Below, in pieces: positions 17,170 through 27,312 of a DNA stretch of 64,000 nt. Location of the stretch: the NCBI RefSeq assembly GCF_011745145.1, contig NZ_CP050191.1, forward strand, positions 4,233,327 through 4,297,326, read 5' to 3'. This DNA comes from Mycobacterium sp. DL440 (GTDB lineage Bacteria > Actinomycetota > Actinomycetes > Mycobacteriales > Mycobacteriaceae). The notes below the pieces were generated by a model. It did no database searches. It saw only the letters and a program-made list of their open reading frames with translations, and was not told the origin of the DNA. The translations under genes and the position numbers were made by a program. Position 1 is the first letter of the stretch. Every line of letters starts with the position of its first letter.

Positions 17170-17182
17170 CCCAAGCCGGGCC
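17153..17182. terminator. Bidirectional terminator between nadR and fprB
   Basis: GGCCCGGCTT (17153-17162) and AAGCCGGGCC (17173-17182) form a perfect 10-bp stem with a 10-nt loop that contains the nadR stop codon. The two flanking genes converge here, so one hairpin can serve both. No T-tract follows, as is common in mycobacteria. Confidence 0.6.
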
Positions 17183-17190
17183 TCGGCACC

Positions 17191-18852
17191 TCAGTGCACT
17201 TGCAGGCTCGCGGTAAGGCGCTGCCGCACAGTCGGTTTCGGCGCTGTCGCGGCGACCGCGACCATCTCGTCCACCGAGGTGAACTTGTCGCGCGGCCGGT
17301 CTTCGCCACCCCGCGCGATCTCGGTGGCGTCGATGGCCTGCCACCCGGCGGCGTCGACCATGGCGGGCTGGCGCGTCCGCACCAGTTTCTCCAAGGCGGC
17401 CCGCTTGTGCACCGGGTCGGTCAGCGCACCGGCGTTGTAATCGTCCACCAACTGGCGCACGGTCTGCGCCGCACAAGACTTGTTGGTGCCGATGAAGCCG
17501 GTAGGCCCGCGCTTGATCCAGCCGGCCACGTACGCGCCGGACGCGCCGCGGACGCGTCCGCCGTCGTTGGGCACGACGGAAGCGCCGTCATCGAATGGAA
17601 GATCGGCAATCGCCTTGCCGCGGTAGCCGATCGAGGTGAGCACCAGCCCAACGTCGAGTGTGCGCACCTGATCGGTCCCGGTGACACCGAATTCGATACC
17701 GCTGACCCGCTCCCCACCCAGCACACGCTGCGGGGTGAGGCGGTAGGCCAGCCGGATCCGCGGCCGGGTCAGCGGAGCTGAAGAGACACCGAGCTTGGCC
17801 AGGATCTCCAGCTTGTTGCGGGTCAGCGGATCGGTCTCCCGAGCGAGATCGGCCACCACCAGCTGATGATCAGCTTCGTCGAGCACGACGTCGCAGCTCG
17901 CGGTCAGGCCGATCAGCTCGGGCAGTGTGAAAGCCGACTCGGCGGGACCGCGGCGGGCCGCGATCACCACCTCGGAGACCTTCGAGGAGCGCAGGGCCGC
18001 CAGAGCGTGATCGGAGATGTCGGTGCGGGCCAGTACGTCCGGATCGGTCGTGAGCACCCGGGCCACGTCGAATGCGACGTTGCCGTTGCCGACGATGACC
18101 ACCCGTTCATGACTCAGGTCCACCGGCAGGTCGGTGAACTCGGGGTGCCCGTTGATCCAGGCCACCATCTCGGTCGCGGTCCCGGTGCCGGGCAGGTCCA
18201 CGCCGTCGATGTCGAGCCGGCGGTCGTTGGGTGCACCCACCGCGTACAGCACGGCGTGATGATGCTCCAACAGGTCGGCGTGCGACAGGTGCTTACCGAC
18301 CTCGACGTTGAGGAAGAACCGGAAACCCGGTATCCGGGCAATCGTGTCGAACAGGCTCGTCACCCGCTTGGTGCCCTGATGGTCCGGTGCCACACCGGCA
18401 CGCACCAACCCGTAGGGCGTCGGCAGCTTCTCGAAGACATTGACCCGCACGCCGCGCTGCGTCAGCAGCTCGTCGGCCGCGTACATGGCGGCCGGACCGG
18501 AGCCCACGATCGCCACCGTCAGGGGTCCGCCGCGAGCCTCAACCTTGGGGGCCGCGATCACCGGCGCCAGCTTCGACGTCGGCGGCAGCTTGCCTTCCCG
18601 TTTCGGGTAGAAGGCGGCGTTGAGCTCGATGAAGGGCAGCTGCTTCTCGGTCAGCTTGGTATCGGCCGCGATCGCGCCGACCGGGCAGGCGCTCACGCAC
18701 GCGCCGCAGTCCACACATGCCTCGGGATCGATGTAGAGCATCTCGGCCGTTGCGAACCCCGGCTCATCCGGTGACGGATGGATGCAGTTCACCGGGCACG
18801 CGTAGACACAGGACCCGTCGCTACAACACGACTGGGTGATCACATGGGGCAT
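17191..18852 (-). CDS. fprB: Ferredoxin/ferredoxin-NADP reductase FprB
   Basis: A fusion of a ferredoxin (about 1-65) and an adrenodoxin-reductase-type flavoprotein (about 108-553). The ferredoxin part has two cysteine clusters, CCSDGSCVYACPVNC and CVDCGACVSACP, fitting a 7Fe or 8Fe protein. The reductase part has the FAD motif VAIVGSGPAAMYAADEL and the NADP motif VVIVGNGNVAFDVARVL. It transfers electrons from NADPH to an oxygenase. It is 40 bp downstream of the diiron oxygenase gene on the same strand, its likely partner; Rv0885-Rv0886 have the same order. Confidence 0.93.
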   Translation of the reverse strand: MPHVITQSCCSDGSCVYACPVNCIHPSPDEPGFATAEMLYIDPEACVDCGACVSACPVGAIAADTKLTEKQLPFIELNAAFYPKREGKLPPTSKLAPVIAAPKVEARGGPLTVAIVGSGPAAMYAADELLTQRGVRVNVFEKLPTPYGLVRAGVAPDHQGTKRVTSLFDTIARIPGFRFFLNVEVGKHLSHADLLEHHHAVLYAVGAPNDRRLDIDGVDLPGTGTATEMVAWINGHPEFTDLPVDLSHERVVIVGNGNVAFDVARVLTTDPDVLARTDISDHALAALRSSKVSEVVIAARRGPAESAFTLPELIGLTASCDVVLDEADHQLVVADLARETDPLTRNKLEILAKLGVSSAPLTRPRIRLAYRLTPQRVLGGERVSGIEFGVTGTDQVRTLDVGLVLTSIGYRGKAIADLPFDDGASVVPNDGGRVRGASGAYVAGWIKRGPTGFIGTNKSCAAQTVRQLVDDYNAGALTDPVHKRAALEKLVRTRQPAMVDAAGWQAIDATEIARGGEDRPRDKFTSVDEMVAVAATAPKPTVRQRLTASLQVH

Positions 18853-18892
18853 CTAGAACCTCTGTAGACCTTGCGACTTTCCGGGGCGAGCT

Positions 18893-19909
18893 TTAGGCGA
18901 CCGAGACCAGGTGCTCGCGCTGAGGCTCGCTACGGTAGCGGCTCGGCGGCCCGTCGATCTTGCAGATCCGCCACACCAGTTTGGCGATCGGGTTCATCAG
19001 GCCAGTGTCGTGGCACAGCATACGGACATCGCCGAACATGTCCCGCAGCATCTTGCGCGACTCCGGCGAACGGAAGAACAACTCCTTGCGCACCGAGCGC
19101 GGGATGTCGAATTCCTTCCAGAACGCGCGGGGCGGCACGATGATCGCCGAACACAGGATGCGCATGGTCAGCGGCACGAACAGCGAGAGAATCCAGCGCT
19201 GACGACGGCGCAGGTTCGGCACCCGCTTGTGCAGGTACTGGTGCGCGAAGGAGATGTGCCGGGCTTCCTCGGCGACGTGGATCGCCATGACCCGTTCCAT
19301 GATCGGATGCAGGGCCTTGCCCTCGCGCAGCACGTTCTTCTGCGTGTGGTCGATGGGCTCCTCGCCGGCGAGCACGCCGAAGAAGAACGGGATCGGCAGC
19401 GGGCCCGCGGCCAGCGGGATCAGCGGCTGCAGCCACTTGAGCAGCCGCGGCATGCCCGGCACGTCCATGCCGATGCGGTTGACCATCTCCTGGAACATCA
19501 GGGTGTGGTTGCACTCCTCGACCGACTCGTGGAGGCAGTACCGGTACTCCGGGGAACCGTTGGGCACCCAGAACGAGTACTCCATCAGGCCGCGGATCAG
19601 GATGTTCTCGAAGTGCAGGCCGACCTTGGCGACGTTGGCCTGGCGCCACATGCCGATCTCGATCTGCCGCTCGACCGGCTGCGCTTGGTACCACGAGTGC
19701 CCGCCCATCGGGTCGGTCCCCGGCAGGATCCAGCGCGGATCATCGGGGACGACGGCAAATTCCGGCGAGTCCCAGTCGATGTCCTTGTAAGGGTTGAAAT
19801 TGCGTCGCACCGACCCCTCGGACAATGTTGCGAGCATGTCGACGTACTGAATGTCGTCGCTGACGTCCATGTTCTTGCGCCAGCGCCTGACCATCTTGGT
19901 CCGTGCCAT
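18893..19909 (-). CDS. AurF-like diiron oxygenase (Rv0885 homologue)
   Basis: The 338-residue protein has paired Glu/His iron-ligand motifs on helices: ESVEECNHTLMF (about 128-139) and HVAEEARHISFAH (about 210-222), the ferritin-like diiron pattern of the AurF N-oxygenase group. The substrate is unknown. It precedes fprB, a ferredoxin plus reductase in one chain, giving a self-contained electron supply. AGAGAGG sits upstream of its ATG. It is divergent from map with 122 bp between starts. Conservation across mycobacteria suggests a housekeeping or envelope-lipid role, which is inference. Confidence 0.85.
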   Translation of the reverse strand: MARTKMVRRWRKNMDVSDDIQYVDMLATLSEGSVRRNFNPYKDIDWDSPEFAVVPDDPRWILPGTDPMGGHSWYQAQPVERQIEIGMWRQANVAKVGLHFENILIRGLMEYSFWVPNGSPEYRYCLHESVEECNHTLMFQEMVNRIGMDVPGMPRLLKWLQPLIPLAAGPLPIPFFFGVLAGEEPIDHTQKNVLREGKALHPIMERVMAIHVAEEARHISFAHQYLHKRVPNLRRRQRWILSLFVPLTMRILCSAIIVPPRAFWKEFDIPRSVRKELFFRSPESRKMLRDMFGDVRMLCHDTGLMNPIAKLVWRICKIDGPPSRYRSEPQREHLVSVA

Positions 19910-20031
19910 GTTGCAGACCTCTCTATAATCGTCTGAGGTTTACATCTACCCACCTGTTGTCCAAACGGTACCGCAGGTATCGAGTAAAAGTCCATGCCTG
20001 ATTTGAAACGTTTGCCGATAGGTGACTGCCG

Positions 20032-21926
<1,895 letters not shown>

Positions 21927-22017
21927 GCGCAGCTTCATCTCCGGGCTCTCCCGCCAGCGTGTCAGCCCGGTAACGGGGCGATAACGCAGTAGGGTTCGCG
22001 CAGGAGGTCAGGTCGGT

Positions 22018-22839
22018 ATGCGAGAACTCAGAGTCGTTGGATTGAACGTAGACGGCAGACGCATCATCTGCGAAGACGACGACTCCAAAGAGACGTTCAG
22101 CTTGCGTGTCGATGACCGGCTGCGCGCTGCGATGCGCGGAGACAAGGTCGCCTCGAATCAGTCCGAGAGCGATATAGAGGTGCAGAACGTGCTGCGACCC
22201 AAGGAGATTCAGGCAAAGATTCGCGCCGGGGCGTCGGTCGAGCAGTTGGCCACGGCAGCCGGGGTGCCTATCGAGCGGGTCGAGCGGTTCGCTCATCCGG
22301 TACTACTGGAGCGCGCTCGCGCGGCCGAGCTGGCCACCGCGGCGCATCCGGTGCTGGCCGACGGACCTGCAGTGCTGACGCTGCTCGAAACCATCACACA
22401 GGCCATCGTGGCCCGGGGTCTCGACCCCGATTCCATCGCGTGGGACGCCTGGCGCAACGAAGACAACCGGTGGACCGTACAGCTGGCCTGGAAGGCCGGC
22501 CGGTCGGACAATGTCGCGCATTTCCGGTTCAGCCCCGGGGCCCACGGCGGCACCGTCGCCGCGTCGGACGACGCGGCCCGCCAGCTGATCAACCCCGACT
22601 TCGGCAGGCCGCTGCGCCCCGTCGCCGCGGTCCCTCACCTGTTCGACAATCACGAGGCCGACGAGGTCCATCACGTTCCGGCCGCAGCACCCGAGCAGTT
22701 CAGCCGACCCGCCGATCCCGCGCCCGCACCCATGCCGGCTCCCCCGGCACCTGCCAAGCGCGGCCGCAAGGCGCGTCCCGCGGTTCCGGCCTGGGAGGAC
22801 GTGCTGCTGGGCGTGCGCTCGTCGGGCACCCAGCCCTGA
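22018..22839 (+). CDS. sepH: Cell-division regulator SepH
   Basis: The 273-residue protein has the DUF3071 N-terminus MRELRVVGLNVDGRRIICED and a helix-turn-helix-like stretch (EIQAKIRAGASVEQLATAAG, about 62-81, then VPIERVERFAHPVL). A Pro/Ala-rich linker follows, ending in a conserved EDVLLGVRSS tip. SepH promotes FtsZ assembly in actinobacteria; the homologue here is Rv0883c. A palindrome begins 14 bp after the stop, the edge of a DUF559 cassette. Confidence 0.92.
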   Translation: MRELRVVGLNVDGRRIICEDDDSKETFSLRVDDRLRAAMRGDKVASNQSESDIEVQNVLRPKEIQAKIRAGASVEQLATAAGVPIERVERFAHPVLLERARAAELATAAHPVLADGPAVLTLLETITQAIVARGLDPDSIAWDAWRNEDNRWTVQLAWKAGRSDNVAHFRFSPGAHGGTVAASDDAARQLINPDFGRPLRPVAAVPHLFDNHEADEVHHVPAAAPEQFSRPADPAPAPMPAPPAPAKRGRKARPAVPAWEDVLLGVRSSGTQP

Positions 22840-22853
22840 CCGTTGTCGAGGAG

Positions 22854-22902
22854 CCAACGCTGAAGAATGCGGCCATCAGGTAGCCGCAATCTTCAGCGTT
22901 GG
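22854..22902. repeat. Cassette A palindrome, gene 3' side
   Basis: A 49-nt imperfect palindrome from CCAACGCTGAAGA to TCTTCAGCGTTGG with a GCGGC/GCCGC inner stem. Two mismatches occur within about 23 potential pairs. It could also act as a shared terminator for sepH and the convergent cassette gene. Confidence 0.75.
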
Positions 22903-22915
22903 CAGACTGTCCACA

Positions 22916-23793
22916 TCAGGCCGCCAGCTCAACGAGGCTGAACTCACAGTCCGGACCGCAGGCGTGGCCACTCACTGTGATCCCGTGTCGCCGCATCACC
23001 TGGGTGATCTTCGCGGCGGGCCGGCAGGGTCGGTCGAAAACCTGACGGTAGGACAGTCGGACGGTTGAGCGGCCGTCGACCGCGGCGTCGAGATCGCGCT
23101 CGACATCCTTGTCTCATGCCGATGCCGTGTTGTGGAACAGGAGGCCATCGAGTTCGACCACGAGCCGTTGGTCGTACTCAGCATCGCGGTAGCTCACACC
23201 CACCGATGAGGTCGAACGCTTCTGACGAGTGGCCCGGGGCAACCCGTGCGCCCGTTCCACGCGATTGAGGTACCCGTGCTCCAGGACCGAGCAGGTGCCC
23301 TCGGCAATGTCGACCAGCACCGCCCGTAGCCAGCGCGCCGCGACTGGCAAGCGTTGGCCAGCACCGCAATCGCATCGAACTCGGATATGGCCTGGCATGC
23401 GACGTCAAGGGCGGCTTCTTCAAAACGCAGCCGTGGCGGCCCGACGTGCCAGAGCACCCGCTCCTGCAGGTGTGCGACATGGTGGACGCGCACCCCGTAT
23501 GGTTCGGCCAGCACGCCCCGGTCGCGGGAGACTGCGACATGGATCACCGCACCCTCGTCGGTCAACGCCGATTCCAGGCACAACGCCGCCGGAGCCGCGT
23601 AAAGCACTGCGGCCCAAGCTCGTTGCAGCCAGGCCAACGGTCCGGTGTGATCTATGTACACGCCGTCGTGGACCCGCGCCCACTCATTGCGCCGCAGCAA
23701 CCGTCGAATGTCGTGCTGCTGCAGCCCCGCATCCAGGGCTTGCCGACGCGAAATGACCCCGGACTGCCGCCGAAGCACGTCCTCGATGCCCAC
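22916..23793 (-). pseudogene. AbiEi-like HTH / DUF559 nuclease-family pseudogene (copy A)
   Basis: The reading frame starts at GTG 23793 with MGIEDVLRRQSGVISRRQAL, an AbiEi-type N-terminal helix-turn-helix (DIRRLLRRNEWARVHDGVY). It carries on to about 23345, where a frameshift moves the homology to another frame (VAARWLRAVLVDIAEGTCS). That frame continues into a DUF559 core (RLVVELDGLLFHNTAS) and is broken by TGA at 23114-23116. A further 65 codons remain open to a final TGA at 22916. The intact family has an N-terminal DNA-binding part and a C-terminal Vsr-like nuclease part. Two lesions make this a clear pseudogene. Confidence 0.8.
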
Positions 23794-23864
23794 GCCATCG
23801 ATGCTCGCCCGCCAGCACCTCCACGACCAGACCCGTTTCGCGCACCTGTGGATAACTACTTGGG

Positions 23865-23901
23865 CTGAAGATCGCGGCTACCTGGCGACCGCAATCTTCT
23901 G
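23865..23901. repeat. Cassette A palindrome, gene 5' side
   Basis: A degenerate member of the same palindrome, with arms CTGAAGATCGCGG and CCGCAATCTTCTG around a CTACCTGGCGA centre. Several mismatches occur in the middle, and the outer GAAGAT/ATCTTC pairs are intact. Confidence 0.6.
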
Positions 23902-23953
23902 CGCTGACGGGCCCGCAGTGTGGCGAACGCGACTCGCCCACACCCTCCCAAGT

Positions 23954-23975
23954 TAGTTATAGTAGCTAATAACTA
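23954..23975. promoter_or_regulatory. Inverted-repeat operator upstream of methyltransferase
   Basis: TAGTTAT (23954-23960) and ATAACTA (23969-23975) are perfect 7-bp arms with an 8-bp spacer (AGTAGCTA), set in a strikingly AT-rich 40 bp. It lies 26 bp before the ATG of the methyltransferase, where a repressor would block transcription. No regulator is adjacent; the nearest is a MarR gene at 26040-26471. Confidence 0.55.
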
Positions 23976-24001
23976 GCTTTGCTATACATCTGGAGGACAT
24001 C

Positions 24002-24913
24002 ATGGCGCGGACCGACAACGACACCTGGGATCTGGCCACCAGCGTGGGTGCCACCGCCACCAGTGTCGCCGCATCCCGGGCACTGGCCTCCAGCGCCGCC
24101 GACCCGCTGATCTCTGACCCGTACGCCCGACCCCTGGTCGACGCCGTCGGCGTGGACTACTACGTCCGCCTGGCCCAGGGCGACCTCGTCGCCGACGGCG
24201 CCGCCGAGCCGCTCGATCCGCACGTGATCGCCGACGGCATGGCCATCCGCACCCGTTACTTCGACGACTTCTTCCTCACCGCCATCGACGCCGGCATCCG
24301 CCAGGCCGTCATCCTGGCATCGGGTCTCGATGCCCGCGCGTACCGGTTGCCCTGGCCGACCGGGATGACGGTGTTCGAACTGGATCAGCCGGCCGTCGTC
24401 GAGTTCAAGGGCCGCGCTCTCGCCGACCTGGGCGCCGCGCCGGCCGCGGAACTGCACGCCATCGGCATCGATCTGCGCCACGACTGGCCCGCCGCCCTGC
24501 GGGCCCGTGGCTTCGACCCGCAGGCTCCGACTGCGTGGATCGCCGAAGGACTGCTCGGGTACCTGCCTCCCGAGGCCCAGGACCGGCTGTTCGACAACAT
24601 CACCGCACTGAGCGCCCCGGGTAGCCGCATCGCCACCGACTGGACCACCGGGCCGTCCGAGCTGGCCGAGAGCCGGATACGGATGCTCACCGAGCACCAA
24701 CGCGAGCAGGGCCTGGAGTTGGACGACCTGTCAGAGCTGATCTTCTCGGGTGACCGCAACGCCGTCGCGGACTACCTGACCGCAACCGGCTGGCAACCCG
24801 AAACCACCACGGCCGAGCGGATGTTCGCAGTCCACGGCAGGCCCTTCCGCCGCGACGAGGCCGCCGCCGGGCTGCTCGACGCCAACTACACCGCCGCAGA
24901 ACTGGTGGCCTGA
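24002..24913 (+). CDS. SAM-dependent methyltransferase, LCM/TIGR00027 family
   Basis: A 303-residue protein of the multi-copy mycobacterial family of putative S-adenosylmethionine methyltransferases. It opens DTWDLATSVGATATSVAASR, has the SDPYARPLVDAVG stretch, and shows the cofactor motif AVILASGLDARAYRLPWP (about 105-122) followed by VFELDQPAVVEFK and TAWIAEGLLGYLP. The substrate is unknown; some relatives modify polyketides or O-methylate small molecules. GGAGG lies just upstream. It is preceded by an AT-rich operator and lies beside cassette A. M. tuberculosis lacks a copy at this site. Confidence 0.85.
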   Translation: MARTDNDTWDLATSVGATATSVAASRALASSAADPLISDPYARPLVDAVGVDYYVRLAQGDLVADGAAEPLDPHVIADGMAIRTRYFDDFFLTAIDAGIRQAVILASGLDARAYRLPWPTGMTVFELDQPAVVEFKGRALADLGAAPAAELHAIGIDLRHDWPAALRARGFDPQAPTAWIAEGLLGYLPPEAQDRLFDNITALSAPGSRIATDWTTGPSELAESRIRMLTEHQREQGLELDDLSELIFSGDRNAVADYLTATGWQPETTTAERMFAVHGRPFRRDEAAAGLLDANYTAAELVA

Positions 24914-24925
24914 GCGGCGATCGGG

Positions 24926-25201
24926 TCAGGGCTGCGTCAACCCGATGGCCAACAGCGCCAGCCACCCGCACGCCACACCCACGCACGATCCCAGCACGAA
25001 CCAGCGCCACACCGGCCGGTGCCGCCAGCCCAACACGGTGGGGGCCAATCCGCCGACGGCCACCATGTTCAGCCCCACCGCCAACAGTGGATGTACGCGC
25101 AGCAGCCCCACGCCGAGCACCACGATCGCCGCGCCCAGCACCGCGGCCACGAAACCGGCCACCGTCAGGCCAGTACCCCACGGCGTGGAATCGTCGGTCA
25201 C
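24926..25201 (-). CDS. Small membrane protein (Rv0882 homologue)
   Basis: A 91-residue protein with three hydrophobic helices: about 9-33 (LTVAGFVAAVLGAAIVVLGV), 38-58 and 66-87. It ends AIGLTQP. Position next to the TrmH-type methyltransferase on the same strand and its size match Rv0882. No functional motif is visible. It lies 20 bp downstream of the methyltransferase gene, so it is probably the last gene of a marR-trmH-Rv0882 operon. Confidence 0.8.
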   Translation of the reverse strand: MTDDSTPWGTGLTVAGFVAAVLGAAIVVLGVGLLRVHPLLAVGLNMVAVGGLAPTVLGWRHRPVWRWFVLGSCVGVACGWLALLAIGLTQP

Positions 25202-25221
25202 GGTGTCAATCTAACGCGATC

Positions 25222-26043
25222 TCAGCCTCCGAGCCGGGCACGCTCGTAGAACGCGAGCGCCGCGGCCGTGGCGACATTGAGCGAATCGGTGCCGCGTGAC
25301 ATCGGGATGCGCACGCGCACATCGCTGGCCCGCATCGTCCGCTCGGTCAGGCCCGGCCCCTCGGCACCGACCAGGACCGCCACCCGGTCCCCGTCGAGCT
25401 GCGACATCGCCTCCGACAGTGTCGCAGCGGCCGGGTCCGGCGTCATGGCGATGAGTCGAAACCCATTGTCCCGCAATAATTCCAGATCATCCGGCCACGA
25501 GGCGGCCCGGGCGAAGGGAACCAGCAGGGCATGCCCCATCGACACCCGCACGGCCCGCCGGTACAACGGATCGGCACATCCCGACCCGAACACCACCGCA
25601 TCGACCGCCAACCCGGCGGCATTGCGGAAGATCGACCCGAGGTTCTCGTGGTCGTTGACGCCTTCGAGCACCGCCACGGTGCGCGCCCCGGAGATCACCT
25701 CCGCCACCGACAACTCCGGCGCCCGCGAGGCCGAGGCCAGCACGCCGCGGTTGAGGTGGAATCCGACTGCGGCGGCCATCACGTCGGCATTGGTCCGGTA
25801 GAACGGCACGTCCACACCGTCGAGATCGGCGGCCAGTTCCGTCAGGCGCCGGTCGGTGCCGAGCAGCGCGCGCGGAACGAACCGGGAAGCCAGCAAGCGC
25901 TGCGCCACCAGCACGCCTTCGGCGATCACCAGACCTTTTCCGCTGGGCAGATCGGGCCGACGGTCCACGCTGTTGAGATCGCGGAAGTCGTCCAACCGGG
26001 AATCGGCCGGATCCTCGATATCGATGACCTCCAGCAGACTCAC
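25222..26043 (-). CDS. SpoU/TrmH-family RNA 2'-O-methyltransferase (Rv0881 homologue)
   Basis: The 273-residue protein has an N-terminal substrate-binding part and a C-terminal SPOUT knot. The knot motifs are [15 protein letters not shown] (about 130-144), [10 protein letters not shown] (about 220-229) and [20 protein letters not shown] (about 246-265), the SAM-binding trefoil. It likely 2'-O-methylates rRNA or tRNA; the target base is not deducible. The GTG start overlaps the stop of the upstream marR gene (GTGA), coupling the two. Confidence 0.9.
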   Translation of the reverse strand: MSLLEVIDIEDPADSRLDDFRDLNSVDRRPDLPSGKGLVIAEGVLVAQRLLASRFVPRALLGTDRRLTELAADLDGVDVPFYRTNADVMAAAVGFHLNRGVLASASRAPELSVAEVISGARTVAVLEGVNDHENLGSIFRNAAGLAVDAVVFGSGCADPLYRRAVRVSMGHALLVPFARAASWPDDLELLRDNGFRLIAMTPDPAAATLSEAMSQLDGDRVAVLVGAEGPGLTERTMRASDVRVRIPMSRGTDSLNVATAAALAFYERARLGG

Positions 26044-26471
26044 GCGCCTTCGAGAACCATGGCCGACATCAGATCGGTCGCAGTGAGCAGAGTCTGGCGC
26101 TCATCAGGATCCAGCCGCGAGAGCAGCGTCATGAGCCACTCCTGGCTGGCCCGGCGCTCGGCCTCGACGAGGGCCATCCCGGCCGGCGAGGCGGACACCA
26201 CGATCTGGCGTCCGTCCAGCGGATGCGCGGCGCGGGCCACCATGCCCTGCTCGGCCAGTGAGGCGATCACCCGCGTCATCGACGGGGGGCGTACCCGTTC
26301 CCGCAAGGCAAGGGCCCCCGGTGTCATCGCGCCCTCTTTGACCAGAGTGGCCAGCGCCGAGAACTGGGTCAGCGAAACCGGGGATTCCGCACGCCGCGTA
26401 CGTAATTGACGCGCGAGACGAACAACTGCCAGCGCCAGGTCATTCGCAAGCCGCGCCTCCGGATCCTTCAC
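26040..26471 (-). CDS. MarR-family regulator (Rv0880 homologue)
   Basis: A 143-residue winged-helix protein from a GTG start, the same length as Rv0880. DNA-binding features are [26 protein letters not shown] (recognition helix) and the wing [16 protein letters not shown]. It is coupled by overlap to the RNA methyltransferase gene and is divergent from the DUF2530 gene. The M. tuberculosis protein has been studied as a stress-responsive MarR; a matching role here is inferred. Upstream in-frame codons to 27086 run antisense through two real genes and are rejected. Confidence 0.88.
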   Translation of the reverse strand: MKDPEARLANDLALAVVRLARQLRTRRAESPVSLTQFSALATLVKEGAMTPGALALRERVRPPSMTRVIASLAEQGMVARAAHPLDGRQIVVSASPAGMALVEAERRASQEWLMTLLSRLDPDERQTLLTATDLMSAMVLEGA

Positions 26472-26556
26472 ATCGGAAATAGTACTGAGGCGCTGAAGGT
26501 AAAGGGCTAAAACCAAGACCAATGAATGTGGACCGCATCGGATACGTTGGTCACCG

Positions 26557-26820
26557 ATGACCGAGGACACCAACGACGCGCCGGAACCCCAACCGCCGGC
26601 CCTGCCTGCCGCACTGCTGGAGCCGTGGCCGGTGATTCTGGTGATCGCCACGGGCTGGTTGATCGCCACCGTCCTGACCTTCACCGTCGGCGGTCTGCAA
26701 CACTGGCGGCCGTTCACAGTCGCCGGACTGGTGATCGGCGTTCTCGGCACGACCATCTTTCTGATCCAACGCCGCGCCGTACGCCGCGGATCCCGCGGTG
26801 CGCAAAGCGGATTGACCTGA
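26557..26820 (+). CDS. DUF2530 membrane protein (Rv0879c homologue)
   Basis: An 87-residue protein with a Pro-rich cytosolic start ([20 protein letters not shown]) and two membrane helices (about 25-46 and 53-68), ending in basic [10 protein letters not shown]. This is the DUF2530 layout, found across mycobacteria next to the Rv0880-type regulator. The function is unknown. It is followed 9 bp later by an SRPBCC gene and may be co-transcribed with it. Confidence 0.82.
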   Translation: MTEDTNDAPEPQPPALPAALLEPWPVILVIATGWLIATVLTFTVGGLQHWRPFTVAGLVIGVLGTTIFLIQRRAVRRGSRGAQSGLT

Positions 26821-26829
26821 GGAGACATC

Positions 26830-27282
26830 ATGGCCGCACCCCTACTGCAAGCCACGATCGACATCGACGCACCGGTTGACAAGGTCTGGGGATTGATCTC
26901 GGACCTAACCCGGATGCCGCAGTGGAGCCCACAGTGCCGGCTGATGAAGCCACTCGGCCCGTTGCGGCCGGGAACCCGCACCTTCAACCTCAACCGGCGC
27001 AAGTTCGTGTTCTGGCCCACCACGTCACGCCTCACCGAGGTCGTCGACAACAAGAAGCTGTCCTTCCTGGTGGAGGGCAACAACACCGTGTGGAGCTACG
27101 AACTGGAACCGACCGGCACCGGCACCCGGGTGACCGAATCCCGCCGCGCCGAGAACGGCACCACGGCAGTGTCCAACGCTCTGGTCGGCGCATTGTTCGG
27201 CGGAGTCCCGAGCTTCGAGGACGAACTCGTCGACGGGATGAACGCTTCGCTGGCGCGGATCAAGGCCGCCGCCGAGAACTGA
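26830..27282 (+). CDS. SRPBCC-family (polyketide cyclase-like) protein
   Basis: A 150-residue START/SRPBCC fold protein. It begins [20 protein letters not shown], the usual first strand and helix, followed by [14 protein letters not shown], a central strand set and a long C-terminal helix ([19 protein letters not shown]). Such proteins bind hydrophobic ligands or act as cyclases or AHSA1-like factors; no ligand can be deduced. GGAG lies close to the ATG. M. tuberculosis has a PPE gene near this location instead. Confidence 0.82.
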   Translation: MAAPLLQATIDIDAPVDKVWGLISDLTRMPQWSPQCRLMKPLGPLRPGTRTFNLNRRKFVFWPTTSRLTEVVDNKKLSFLVEGNNTVWSYELEPTGTGTRVTESRRAENGTTAVSNALVGALFGGVPSFEDELVDGMNASLARIKAAAEN

Positions 27283-27312
27283 GCAGAGCTCAGCACCGGT
27301 GCCCAATTCGCC

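Larger units (their letters stand above)
22854..23901 (-). mobile_element. Palindrome-bounded DUF559 cassette, copy A
   Basis: About 1.05 kb between sepH and the methyltransferase gene holds one decayed gene framed by two members of the same palindrome family. The end palindrome starts 14 bp after the sepH stop. The gene's stop is 13 bp from one palindrome and its start 71 bp from the other, nearly the same geometry as copy B (17 and 69 bp). Both copies carry TTATCCACA between the 5' palindrome and the gene. M. tuberculosis has Rv0883c next to Rv0882, so this is an insertion. No target-site duplication was recognised. The mobile nature is inferred. Confidence 0.55.

Noticed and set aside
22854..22902. 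CRISPR repeat
   Set aside because: The palindromes occur as four separated members around genes, with no regular spacer array or cas genes.
26472..27086. Upstream extension of the MarR gene at 26040
   Set aside because: It would run antisense through the DUF2530 and SRPBCC genes; the GTG at 26471 gives the length of Rv0880.
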